From contig CAMLNT010000045.1 of NCBI GenBank assembly GCA_946481425.1, positions 1-13,986 on the forward strand: a stretch of DNA of 13,986 nucleotides, in the 5' to 3' direction. The translations under genes were made by a program, and so were the position numbers. The notes under the pieces were generated by a model that had not been told where the DNA came from, made no database searches, and worked only from the letters and a program-made list of their open reading frames with translations. Shown piece after piece: positions 1 through 6,186 of the stretch (within the stretch, counting starts at the first letter, position 1; every line of letters begins with the position of its first letter). Source of the stretch: an uncultured Brevundimonas sp. GTDB taxonomy: Bacteria > Pseudomonadota > Alphaproteobacteria > Caulobacterales > Caulobacteraceae.

Positions 1-281
1 TCGGTCTGGGCGAGACCAAGGAAGAGGTCATGCAGGTGATGGACGACATGCGCTCGGCCGGTGTCGACTTCATCACCATCGGCCAATACCTGGCCCCGAC
101 CCGCAAGCACGCCCCGGTCGACCGGTTCGTGACGCCGGACGAGTTCAAGGCCTATGAGGCCATCGCCCGCGCCAAGGGCTTCCTGATGGTCTCGTCGAGC
201 CCGCTGACCCGGTCGTCGCACCATGCGGGTGAGGATTTCGCCCGCCTGAAGTCCGCGCGCGAAGCGCTCAACGGCCGCTGA
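1..281 (+). CDS. lipA: Lipoyl synthase, C-terminal part (5' truncated by window edge)
   Basis: Radical-SAM enzyme that inserts two sulfurs into octanoyl groups on the E2 and H proteins of the 2-oxoacid dehydrogenase and glycine-cleavage systems, in the cytoplasm. The reading frame is open from base 3 and the last 92 codons are visible. They show GLGETKEEV, then [15 protein letters not shown], both typical of the C-terminal half of LipA, and the C-terminal RSSHHA. This matches the family RSSYxA motif, whose serine binds the auxiliary iron-sulfur cluster; His in place of Tyr is a common variant. The N-terminal cluster-binding cysteines (CxxxCxxxC and CxxxxxC) lie upstream of the window. The stop TGA is at 279-281 and the next gene starts 4 bases later, so the two are almost certainly one transcript. 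Identification is secure; only the missing 5' end is unknown. Confidence 0.96.
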   Translation, partial: GLGETKEEVMQVMDDMRSAGVDFITIGQYLAPTRKHAPVDRFVTPDEFKAYEAIARAKGFLMVSSSPLTRSSHHAGEDFARLKSAREALNGR

Positions 282-285
282 CCGC

Positions 286-747
286 TTGGCCGTCCACCGC
301 CTGACCCGCATCCTGCCGTACCGGCCCGAGGACATGTTCTCGCTGGTCGGCGACGTGCGGGCCTATCCGGAGTTCGTGCCCTGGATCTCGGGGATGCGGG
401 TCTGGAACGAGCGCGAGACGGCGCCCGGCCTGACGGAACTGGATGCGGAGGCCCAGGTCGGCTTCGCCATGATCAAGGAGCGGTTCGCGACCTCTGTCAG
501 GCGGGACGCCGGCTCCAGGGTCATCACGGTATCGCTGATCCGCGGGCCGTTCCGGCATCTCAGGAACGAGTGGACCTTCCGGCCGCATGCGTCGGGCACG
601 GAAATCGACTTCTTCATCGACTTCGAGTTCCGGTCCAAGCTTCTGGACAAGCTGCTCCAGCAGCACTTCGACCGTGCCGCGTTCCGGCTGATCTCCTGCT
701 TCGAGGCGCGGGCGCAGGCGCTCTATGGCGAGCCGGCGGCGCGCTGA
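286..747 (+). CDS. COQ10/RatA-like START-domain protein, probable ubiquinone-binding
   Basis: A 153-residue single-domain SRPBCC/START protein of the usual length for the COQ10-like family, which binds ubiquinone or its precursors and helps quinone reach its sites of synthesis or use. Visible family signatures are YPEFVPW at residues 28-33, GPFRHLRNEWTF at 87-98, and the long amphipathic C-terminal helix (about 117-146) that closes the hydrophobic pocket. The start is TTG at 286: it is the first in-frame start after lipA, and the next ATG (codon 17) would remove the first beta strand. No clear Shine-Dalgarno sequence precedes it, so translation probably depends on ribosomes finishing lipA. 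Database pipelines often name this family 'RatA toxin'. I see no antitoxin-like partner, and the lipA linkage favours a respiratory role. Function is inferred from family and context. Confidence 0.87.
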   Translation: MAVHRLTRILPYRPEDMFSLVGDVRAYPEFVPWISGMRVWNERETAPGLTELDAEAQVGFAMIKERFATSVRRDAGSRVITVSLIRGPFRHLRNEWTFRPHASGTEIDFFIDFEFRSKLLDKLLQQHFDRAAFRLISCFEARAQALYGEPAAR

Positions 748-753
748 CCGGCC

Positions 754-1827
754 CTAGGGCGCGGAGCGTGCCAGAAGAGCGACCAATTCGTCTTTCCAGA
801 ACCGGGCCCAGGTGTGGGTGCCGTGGCCGCGCGTCTCGACGGTCGCAGGGATCAGGACATAGCGCACGCCTGCGATGCGGGGAATGAATTGCTCGGCCAA
901 GCCCAGCTCGGGTGGATTGATGAAATCGTCGGCCGAGTTGATCCAGGTCATCGGCGCGGTGATGGCCTCGAGGTTCGCCGAGGGGTCGTAGTCGTGCGAG
1001 GCGTTGACCTGGTACCAGAGGTCGTTGGCGTCGAGGCCGCCAATGCGGCGGGGCAGTTGTTCGGCAAGCCAGGCGTCCGTCGCCTCGCGGGTCGGGAGTT
1101 GCGCCTGCATCTGCAGCGGGGCCGCGCCGGCGAGCATCAGGAGATCGGCGGCGGTGCGCAGGCCCTGGAGGGGCTGGGTCTCATAGTTGCCGCCCATCCA
1201 GGCCGGATCGGAGCGAATGGCGTCCATCAGCATGGCGCGCCACAGGCGATTGCGGCCGGCGATCTCGGTGGGCTGGCAGGCGAGCGGCATCAGAGCCTGG
1301 GCGAAATCGGGATGGGTCTCGCCCCAGACAAAGGCGTGCATGCAGCCCATCGAGGTGCCCATCAGAAGGCGCAGTCCCTCGACCTCGAGCCCCTCGAGCA
1401 GCATGCGGCGCTGGGCCTCGACCATGTCGGCGTAGCCGTATTCCGGGAAGGCCGCGCGCAGACCGTCTGAGGGTTTGGACGACTGACCATGCCCGATGTT
1501 GTCCGGCAGGATCACGTAGTAGCGCTCGATATCCAGCGGCTGGCCGGGACCGTAGAGCTCGTCTGCGAACTGGGGCTGAAGAAATTGGGCGCCGGACCCG
1601 CCGGTGCCGTGGAGGACCATCACCGCATTGACGACGCGGCCATCAGCGTCACGCCGCGGCTCGCCGAGGGTGCGGTAGTGCATCCGCAGTTCGGGCAGGG
1701 TCTGGCCTGAGGCGAAGGCGAAATCGCGCAGCACGACGTCGCCCTCCCGGACCGGCCAGGTCTGGGCCGCGACCGGGGTTGAAAGCAGGAGCGCGAGAAG
1801 GGCGGTGATCAGGGCCATCGGCTTCAT
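754..1827 (-). CDS. Exported alpha/beta hydrolase of the homoserine acetyltransferase (MetX) fold
   Basis: A 357-residue alpha/beta-hydrolase with a clear signal peptide: a hydrophobic stretch at residues 5-17 followed by STPVAAQTW, with likely cleavage after Ala21. The nucleophile elbow is GTSMG (157-161, Ser159). The acid is in NSADDFINPP (Asp300 or Asp301) and the base is probably His335 in ETRGHGTHTW. HGTGGSG (73-79) looks like the oxyanion loop. The arrangement resembles MetX, but true MetX is cytoplasmic and has no signal peptide, so this is more likely a secreted or periplasmic esterase/acyltransferase of unknown substrate. The start has AGGAG six bases upstream. It is the last gene of a leftward operon, 19 bases after the preceding stop, and its 3' end lies 6 bases from the convergent COQ10-like gene, with no room for a conventional terminator. 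Confidence 0.85.
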   Translation of the reverse strand: MKPMALITALLALLLSTPVAAQTWPVREGDVVLRDFAFASGQTLPELRMHYRTLGEPRRDADGRVVNAVMVLHGTGGSGAQFLQPQFADELYGPGQPLDIERYYVILPDNIGHGQSSKPSDGLRAAFPEYGYADMVEAQRRMLLEGLEVEGLRLLMGTSMGCMHAFVWGETHPDFAQALMPLACQPTEIAGRNRLWRAMLMDAIRSDPAWMGGNYETQPLQGLRTAADLLMLAGAAPLQMQAQLPTREATDAWLAEQLPRRIGGLDANDLWYQVNASHDYDPSANLEAITAPMTWINSADDFINPPELGLAEQFIPRIAGVRYVLIPATVETRGHGTHTWARFWKDELVALLARSAP

Positions 1828-1846
1828 GGGGCGCTCCTGTGCTGGA

Positions 1847-3064
1847 CTACTGCTGCAAGCCGGTCGGGAAGGGGGCCCCGATAGCTTCGGCCATCGCCTG
1901 CTGCACGATCAGGAATACCTGATCGCGCTGGTGATAGTTGTTGGTCAGGACGACGACGGTGACGTTCTGGCCCGGGAGGAAGCTGACGAGGTTGCGGAAC
2001 CCCGCCCAGCTGCCGGTGTGATAGATCTGGACGCCGGGGAACTGCGGATCGGCGCCGGAGCCGAGATCGCTGACGAACAGGCCGTAGCCCCAGCCCCTCG
2101 GCCGGGCGCCGGCGGGCAGGCCTTGGTCTTCGGGAGCATGGTCGCTGATCATCTGGCGGTAGCTGGCGCCCGACAGGACGCGACCGCCGTGGAGCGCTCG
2201 CTGCCAGGTCATCATGTCGTCGGCCGTCGAATAGAGGGCTCCCGCCCCGGCAATGATCGAGACGTTTGTGACGGGGCCGTGGACCGGGCCGCCGGGAGCG
2301 CTGTTGTGGCCCCAGACCACGTCGTGCCCGGCGCCGTCGGCGGCGGAGCCGGTATTGGACATGCCCAGCGGCGTGAAGAAGGCGTCCTGGAGGAACTGCG
2401 CATAGGGCTTGGCGCTGACCCGCTCGACGATCTCGGCCAGCAGATTGAAGGCGGCGTTGTTGTAGTCGGCGCGCGTTCCCGGCTCGAAGCGGGGACGATA
2501 GGTCAAGGTGTCGGCGGTCAGTTCAGACAGGGTCGCCGGGGTCACGCGGCGTTCGCCCCACCCGGGCCGGTCCATGATATCCGGAAGACCGGAGGTGTGG
2601 CTCAGGAGATGTGTGAGCCGGATGTTGCTCCAACCCTCGGGGCATGGCGCAATCCAGCGGCAGACCGGGTCCTCGACCGACAGGCGGCCTTCGTCCTGCA
2701 GGCGGAGGATCGCGGCGGCCGTGAACTGCTTGCTGAGCGACGCCAATAGGAAACGATCCTCAGCCGTATTCGCCCGGCCCGTCTCGGCGTCGGCCGGACC
2801 ATAGGCCTCGCGCATCAAGAGCTCGTCCCCGCGCGCGACCATGACCACGCCCATGAACTGGCCGTTCGATTCGAGCGCGTCGAGCCGGGCCCGGAGTTGC
2901 GGCAGGGCGGCCGCGGCGGGTGTCAGCGCCGCGAGGACGACACGCTCCGGCTGGTCCGAAACGACCGGAGCCGGATCACGACGCGCGGACGCACCGGATA
3001 CGGCCAGAATGGACAGGGCGGCGCCGGCGACAATGCCGGCCAGTACTGAGAATAGGGTCCGCAT
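1847..3064 (-). CDS. Exported beta-lactamase-fold serine hydrolase (class C / esterase type)
   Basis: A 405-residue protein of the class C beta-lactamase/penicillin-binding-protein-like superfamily. The N-terminus is a signal peptide (hydrophobic residues 4-22, probable cleavage after ASA at 25-27). The three active-site motifs are SLSK (Ser109, Lys112; SxxK), YNN (201-203; YxN) and HTG (349-351) in place of KTG. HTG is usual in the esterase and peptidase members, so this is probably not an antibiotic-resistance enzyme. The LLSHTSGLPD motif (153-162) is also typical. Cys135 and Cys141 could form a disulfide, which fits an exported protein. The ATG start overlaps the upstream dehydrogenase stop by one base (TGATG at 3062-3066), indicating translational coupling. 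Substrate unknown; candidates are esters, lactones or D-amino-acid peptides. Confidence 0.88.
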   Translation of the reverse strand: MRTLFSVLAGIVAGAALSILAVSGASARRDPAPVVSDQPERVVLAALTPAAAALPQLRARLDALESNGQFMGVVMVARGDELLMREAYGPADAETGRANTAEDRFLLASLSKQFTAAAILRLQDEGRLSVEDPVCRWIAPCPEGWSNIRLTHLLSHTSGLPDIMDRPGWGERRVTPATLSELTADTLTYRPRFEPGTRADYNNAAFNLLAEIVERVSAKPYAQFLQDAFFTPLGMSNTGSAADGAGHDVVWGHNSAPGGPVHGPVTNVSIIAGAGALYSTADDMMTWQRALHGGRVLSGASYRQMISDHAPEDQGLPAGARPRGWGYGLFVSDLGSGADPQFPGVQIYHTGSWAGFRNLVSFLPGQNVTVVVLTNNYHQRDQVFLIVQQAMAEAIGAPFPTGLQQ

Positions 3065-3927
3065 CAGCGGCTGCGATCCTGCAAGCGGGCGGCGAGACTG
3101 GAGGTGTCCCAGCGCGCGCCGCCGAGCGCCTGGACCTCCGAATAGAACTGATCCACCAGCGCCGTCAGGGCGAGGTGGCTGCGGTTGTTGCGCGCTTCGT
3201 CCAATACGAGGCCGAGGTCTTTGCGCATCCAGTCGACGGCGAATCCGAACTCGAACTCACCGCGGGCCATCGTCTTCCACCGATTGTCCATCTGCCAGGA
3301 CTGGGCCGCGCCCTTGGAGACCGCCTCGTAAACCGCATCCGTGTCGAGCCCGGCCTGCTGGGCGAAATGCACCGCTTCGGCCAGGCCCTGGACCACGCCG
3401 GCAATGCAGATCTGGTTGACCATTTTCGTCAGCTGCCCAGAGCCGACCGGGCCCATGTGCTGGATTGCCTTGGCGTAGGCCTGAAGGGCCGGTCGGGCCT
3501 TATCGAGGGCGGCGGCATCGCCGCCGGCCATGACGCTGAGCTGGCCGTTCTCGGCGCCGGCCTGACCGCCGGAGACGGGCGCGTCAACGAAGGCGCAGCC
3601 CCAGCCTGCGACGAGTTCGCCCATTTCGCGGGCCAGCTTTGCCGAGGTCGTCGTGTGGTCCACGAAGACGCAGCCCGCCGGCGCGGCCGAAATGGCCGCC
3701 CCCACCACCTGGCGTACGTCCTCGTCGTTACCGACGCAGAGGATGAAGAGGTCGGCGCCTTGGGCCGCAGCCTCGGGTGTATCCGCAAGTGCGCCACTGT
3801 TGGCCTCGGCCCAAGCGCGCGCCTTGTCCGGGCTGCGGTTGTAGCCCCTGACCTCATGGCCGGCCGCGACCAGATGCCTGGCCATCGGGCCGCCCATCAC
3901 GCCTAGGCCGGCAAACCCGATCTTCAT
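3064..3927 (-). CDS. NAD(P)-dependent beta-hydroxyacid dehydrogenase (3-hydroxyisobutyrate dehydrogenase family)
   Basis: A 287-residue cytoplasmic oxidoreductase. The N-terminal Rossmann motif is GLGVMGGPM (7-15). YNRSP at 29-33 follows the second beta strand; the Asn-Arg pair there is the pattern usually seen in NADPH-preferring members, whereas NAD-users tend to carry Asp. The substrate-binding segment DAPVSGGQAGAENG (115-128) and the catalytic Lys168 in GQLTKMVNQ (164-172) are both intact, as is RKDLGL (235-240). I chose the ATG at 3927 rather than the upstream in-frame start at 3984 because the fold begins immediately after it and a strong GGAGG lies 8 bases before it. The flavin reductase stop is only 1 base upstream and the next gene overlaps by 1 base. 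The substrate may be a 3-hydroxy acid, tartronate semialdehyde or a small aldehyde. It sits far from the valine genes at 11857 onward, so mmsB is not assumed. Confidence 0.88.
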   Translation of the reverse strand: MKIGFAGLGVMGGPMARHLVAAGHEVRGYNRSPDKARAWAEANSGALADTPEAAAQGADLFILCVGNDEDVRQVVGAAISAAPAGCVFVDHTTTSAKLAREMGELVAGWGCAFVDAPVSGGQAGAENGQLSVMAGGDAAALDKARPALQAYAKAIQHMGPVGSGQLTKMVNQICIAGVVQGLAEAVHFAQQAGLDTDAVYEAVSKGAAQSWQMDNRWKTMARGEFEFGFAVDWMRKDLGLVLDEARNNRSHLALTALVDQFYSEVQALGGARWDTSSLAARLQDRSR

Positions 3928-3928
3928 C

Positions 3929-4411
3929 TCAACCACCTCCCACAGGCCCATAGGCCCCTCGGTAGAATACGAGCGCCTCGCCATCGCGGGATTCGAATTG
4001 TTCGACGCGCGCGAGGATCAGCAGGTGGTCCTCCGCCTCGATCCGGTTGACGGTGCGGCACTGGAAACGGGACACCCAGCCACCCAGCAACGGGGCGCCG
4101 CCGAGGCCTGGCTCGAACTCGTCATCGCTCAGGCGCGGATCGCCCCAGGCGAACCGCTGGCAGGTTTCCAGGCCGCCGGCGTCGAGAACGTGAACCGCGA
4201 AATGCTCTGCTTCCGCAAAGGTCGTCCATCGCTCGGATCCCTTGCCAAGGCTCCAGAGAATGGTGGGCGGCGACAGGGCGACCGAGGTGAAGGAGTTGAC
4301 GGTGATGCCCATCGGACCGCTTGGGCCCTCGGCGGTGACAACGCAGACGCCGGTCGCGAAGCCCCCAAGGGCGCGGCGTAACGGGCGGGTGTCGGGCAAG
4401 GGCGTGTCCAC
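3929..4411 (-). CDS. Flavin reductase-like domain protein (FMN-binding split barrel)
   Basis: A 160-residue protein of the short-chain flavin reductase family (HpaC/DIM6/NTAB type). Such enzymes use NAD(P)H to reduce free FMN or FAD, usually for a two-component monooxygenase. Family signatures are GGFATGVCVVTA (16-27) and the FMN-binding stretch GITVNSFTSVALSPPTI (35-51). The usual GDH motif before the last strands reads EAEDHLLILARV (125-136), with Glu in place of the Gly. The start is GTG at 4411, chosen because it gives the usual short lead before the first conserved strand. A 7-bp inverted repeat lies directly before it. It is the first gene of the leftward operon, followed 1 base later by the dehydrogenase. 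No flavin-dependent monooxygenase is visible in the window, so its reduced-flavin acceptor is unknown. Confidence 0.88.
   Translation of the reverse strand: MDTPLPDTRPLRRALGGFATGVCVVTAEGPSGPMGITVNSFTSVALSPPTILWSLGKGSERWTTFAEAEHFAVHVLDAGGLETCQRFAWGDPRLSDDEFEPGLGGAPLLGGWVSRFQCRTVNRIEAEDHLLILARVEQFESRDGEALVFYRGAYGPVGGG
3933..3941 (-). promoter_or_regulatory. Strong ribosome binding site that fixes the dehydrogenase start
   Basis: On the minus strand the sequence reads GGGAGGTGG, then TTGAG, then ATG at 3927. The GGAGG core lies 8 bases before the start codon. It sits inside the last codons of the flavin reductase gene, where it encodes part of the terminal Gly run, so the two genes share this stretch. 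It decides in favour of the ATG at 3927 over the in-frame start at 3984. Confidence 0.85.
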
Positions 4412-4414
4412 GGC

Positions 4415-4441
4415 CCGGACCTAGGGCGCGTCGCGGTCCGG
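4415..4441. repeat. Inverted repeat CCGGACC-N13-GGTCCGG at the flavin reductase start
   Basis: Perfect 7-bp arms at 4415-4421 and 4435-4441, with a 13-base spacer and a 20-bp period (about two helical turns). In the leftward mRNA the 3' arm ends 3 bases before the GTG start, so it would either be a protein-binding operator or an RNA hairpin covering the ribosome binding region. In GC-rich DNA an inverted repeat of this size can also occur by chance. Confidence 0.4.
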
Positions 4442-4492
4442 CGCAACCGAAACGCCCTCTTAACCTTGAGGACCGATGAAGGGGGACGCGTG

Positions 4493-4498
4493 CAAGGG
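4493..4498 (+). promoter_or_regulatory. Likely ribosome binding site of motB (AAGGGG)
   Basis: AAGGGG at about 4494-4499 lies roughly ten bases before the ATG at 4509. It is the best Shine-Dalgarno match for the start that aligns with the MotB family N-terminus. The competing upstream ATG at 4476 has GAGG at 4468-4471 but would add eleven residues not expected in the family. Confidence 0.5.
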
Positions 4499-4508
4499 GC
4501 GTTCAACC

Positions 4509-5405
4509 ATGGCCATGAGCGATCGGCCAATTCTGATCAAGAAGATCAAGAAGGGCGGCGATCACGGCCACCATGGAGGCGCGTGGAAGGTGGCCTATGC
4601 GGACTTCGTGACCGCGATGATGGCCTTCTTCCTCCTGATGTGGCTGATCAACACCACGGACCCTGAGCAGAAGCGCGGCATCGCCGAATATTTCGCCCCC
4701 GCCAGCGTCTCGCAGACCACGTCCGGCTCGGGCGGCTTGCTGGGCGGAACTGCTCTCGGCGACGACGGCGTCAAGAGCGACGGCTCGACCGCGATTGTGA
4801 ATCAGCTTGCTCCGGAAGCGCCGGACCAGTCTGTCGATCAGCCCGGACGCAGTTCGGACCTTTCGGCCGCCAGCGAGGCCGAGCTGCGCGAGGAGATCGC
4901 GCGTCGGGAAGCAGCGGACTTCGCCTCGGCCGCGGCCTCGCTGCGCCAGGCCATGCAAGACATGCCCGAACTGGCCGAGTTGTCGCGTCATCTGATCATC
5001 GACCAGACGCCGGAGGGCCTGCGTATCCAGCTCGTCGACCAGGAAGGCCGGTCGATGTTCGAACAGAATTCGGCGCGGCCGAACGAGCGTGCGCGCGTGC
5101 TGCTGCGCGCCATCAGCCGGGTGATCAATCAGCTTCCGAACCGGATATCCATCTCGGGCCATACCTCAGCGGCGGGCTCACGGGCGTCGGCGCCGGGCGA
5201 CTGGGCGCTGTCCTCTGCGCGGGCCGACGCATCTCGCCAGATCCTTGAGTCGGCCGGCGTCGACGCCGACCGGGTCTATCAGGTGTCGGGCAAGGCCGGC
5301 TCGGATCCGCTCTATCCCGATGATCCGACGCTGGCGGGCAATCGCCGGATCGCCATTGTGCTGCTGCGCGAGGCTCCGGTGCTGCCGGCCGACACCAGCC
5401 TTTGA
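4509..5405 (+). CDS. motB: Flagellar motor stator protein MotB
   Basis: A 298-residue inner-membrane stator subunit that, with MotA, conducts protons to drive the flagellar motor and anchors the stator to peptidoglycan. Residues 1-29 are basic and cytoplasmic (KKIKKGG, HHGGAWK). The single membrane segment is about 30-47 and contains AYADFVTAMMAFFL, where Asp32 is the proton-carrying residue; with this start it has the same number as in E. coli MotB. EQKRGIAEYFAP (53-64) fits the plug helix. A low-complexity linker (68-120) leads to the OmpA-like domain (about 170-287), with ISGHTS (215-220), LSSARA (234-239) and NRRIAI (278-283). In the OmpA family the position of Ser220 is normally an Asp that binds diaminopimelate; the partner Arg238 is kept. 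No motA is adjacent. An upstream ATG at 4476 is a possible but less likely start. Confidence 0.93.
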   Translation: MAMSDRPILIKKIKKGGDHGHHGGAWKVAYADFVTAMMAFFLLMWLINTTDPEQKRGIAEYFAPASVSQTTSGSGGLLGGTALGDDGVKSDGSTAIVNQLAPEAPDQSVDQPGRSSDLSAASEAELREEIARREAADFASAAASLRQAMQDMPELAELSRHLIIDQTPEGLRIQLVDQEGRSMFEQNSARPNERARVLLRAISRVINQLPNRISISGHTSAAGSRASAPGDWALSSARADASRQILESAGVDADRVYQVSGKAGSDPLYPDDPTLAGNRRIAIVLLREAPVLPADTSL

Positions 5406-5469
5406 TGGGACTTGCGCGGCCGATGAAAATGCCGCCAGATCGCTGGGTTAACGGAGCGCCGCACCACCA

Positions 5470-6186
5470 GTGACCCAGTATGTTCCGACGCGACAGCTTC
5501 GGTTCTTTCTGACGGGCCCGTCTCCCTGTCCCTATCTGCCTGACCGCTTCGAGCGGAAGGTGTTCGCGCACCTGCCGATGTCGGACGGGGCGCTGGTGAA
5601 CGACTCCCTTACCCAGGTCGGCTTCCGGCGGAGCCAGAACATCGCCTATCGACCGGCGTGTGAAGCCTGCGACGCGTGCGTGTCGGTTCGCATTCCGGTC
5701 CACGCCTTCGAGGCCTCTCGGTCCCAGCGTCGGGTGCTGCGGCGCAACGATGACCTGATCCGAACCCTGGTCGAGGCCGAGGCTACGCCGGAGCAGTTCG
5801 AGCTTCTGCAGCGCTATCTGAACGCCCGGCACCCGGGCGGCGGCATGACTGACATGGGCTGGCTGGACTACGTGGCCATGGTCGAGGACACGGCAGTCCG
5901 TACGCATCTGATCGAGTACCGAACACCAGACAACAAGCTGGTGGCCTGCGTACTTACCGACCTCCTCTCGGATGGGCTGTCGATGGTCTACAGCTTTTTC
6001 GATCCGGATCTTCAGCGGCGCGGCCTGGGCCAGTACGTCATCCTGGATCACCTGCGACAGGCGACGACAGTCGGGCTCGACTACGTCTACCTGGGTTACT
6101 GGGTCCAGGGCTCGGCCAAGATGGACTACAAGGCGCGCTTCCGCCCGCTGGAGGTTCTGCGGGGGGACGGCTGGAGCCGCATCTAG
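5470..6186 (+). CDS. bpt: Aspartate/glutamate leucyltransferase (bacterial aminoacyl-tRNA-protein transferase, ATE family)
   Basis: A 238-residue cytoplasmic enzyme of full family length. It transfers leucine (or arginine in some relatives) from tRNA to the N-terminus of proteins beginning with acidic residues, marking them for ClpS/ClpAP degradation. The N-terminal ATE domain carries PCPYLP with Cys20 and the cluster YRPACEACDACVSVR (Cys64, Cys67, Cys70). The C-terminal domain shows MVYSFFDPDLQRRGLGQYVI (172-191) and YLGYWVQGSAKMDYKARF (207-224), both diagnostic for this family and close to the GNAT fold. The GTG start at 5470 gives the family N-terminus MTQYVPTRQLRFFLT; GGAG at 5453-5456 is a rather distant ribosome binding site. 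It lies 64 bases after motB. Its TAG stop shares CTAG with the stop of the convergent gene. Confidence 0.95.
   Translation: MTQYVPTRQLRFFLTGPSPCPYLPDRFERKVFAHLPMSDGALVNDSLTQVGFRRSQNIAYRPACEACDACVSVRIPVHAFEASRSQRRVLRRNDDLIRTLVEAEATPEQFELLQRYLNARHPGGGMTDMGWLDYVAMVEDTAVRTHLIEYRTPDNKLVACVLTDLLSDGLSMVYSFFDPDLQRRGLGQYVILDHLRQATTVGLDYVYLGYWVQGSAKMDYKARFRPLEVLRGDGWSRI
6183..6186. other. CTAG palindrome serving as both stop codons of a convergent gene pair
   Basis: TAG at 6184-6186 ends the transferase gene on the plus strand, and the reverse complement of CTA at 6183-6185 is the TAG that ends the membrane protein gene. The two genes therefore overlap by 4 bases and leave no space for a terminator between them. 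Confidence 0.95.

Larger units (their letters stand above)
4412..4508. promoter_or_regulatory. Divergent control region between flavin reductase operon and motB
   Basis: These 97 bases separate two divergent transcripts and must hold both promoters. I see no convincing -35/-10 pair by eye. Visible elements are the 7-bp inverted repeat CCGGACC/GGTCCGG at 4415-4441 next to the flavin reductase start, a TTAACC at 4460-4465 that resembles half of the CtrA site (TTAA-N7-TTAA) known from Caulobacter flagellar promoters but lacks the second half, and AACGCCC (4451-4457) complementary to GGGCGTT (4497-4503), which overlaps the motB ribosome binding site. The control roles are inference. Confidence 0.5.

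Noticed and set aside
286..747. A toxin-antitoxin module based on the RatA family name
   Set aside because: No antitoxin candidate is adjacent, and the lipA neighbour and COQ10-like motifs point to a quinone-binding role.
754..1827. Homoserine O-acetyltransferase of methionine synthesis (metX)
   Set aside because: The protein has a signal peptide, and the acid/base motif neighbourhoods only loosely match MetX; no methionine genes are nearby.
1847..3064. A beta-lactamase antibiotic-resistance gene
   Set aside because: The third motif is HTG rather than KTG and the gene lies in a metabolic operon; an esterase or peptidase is more likely.
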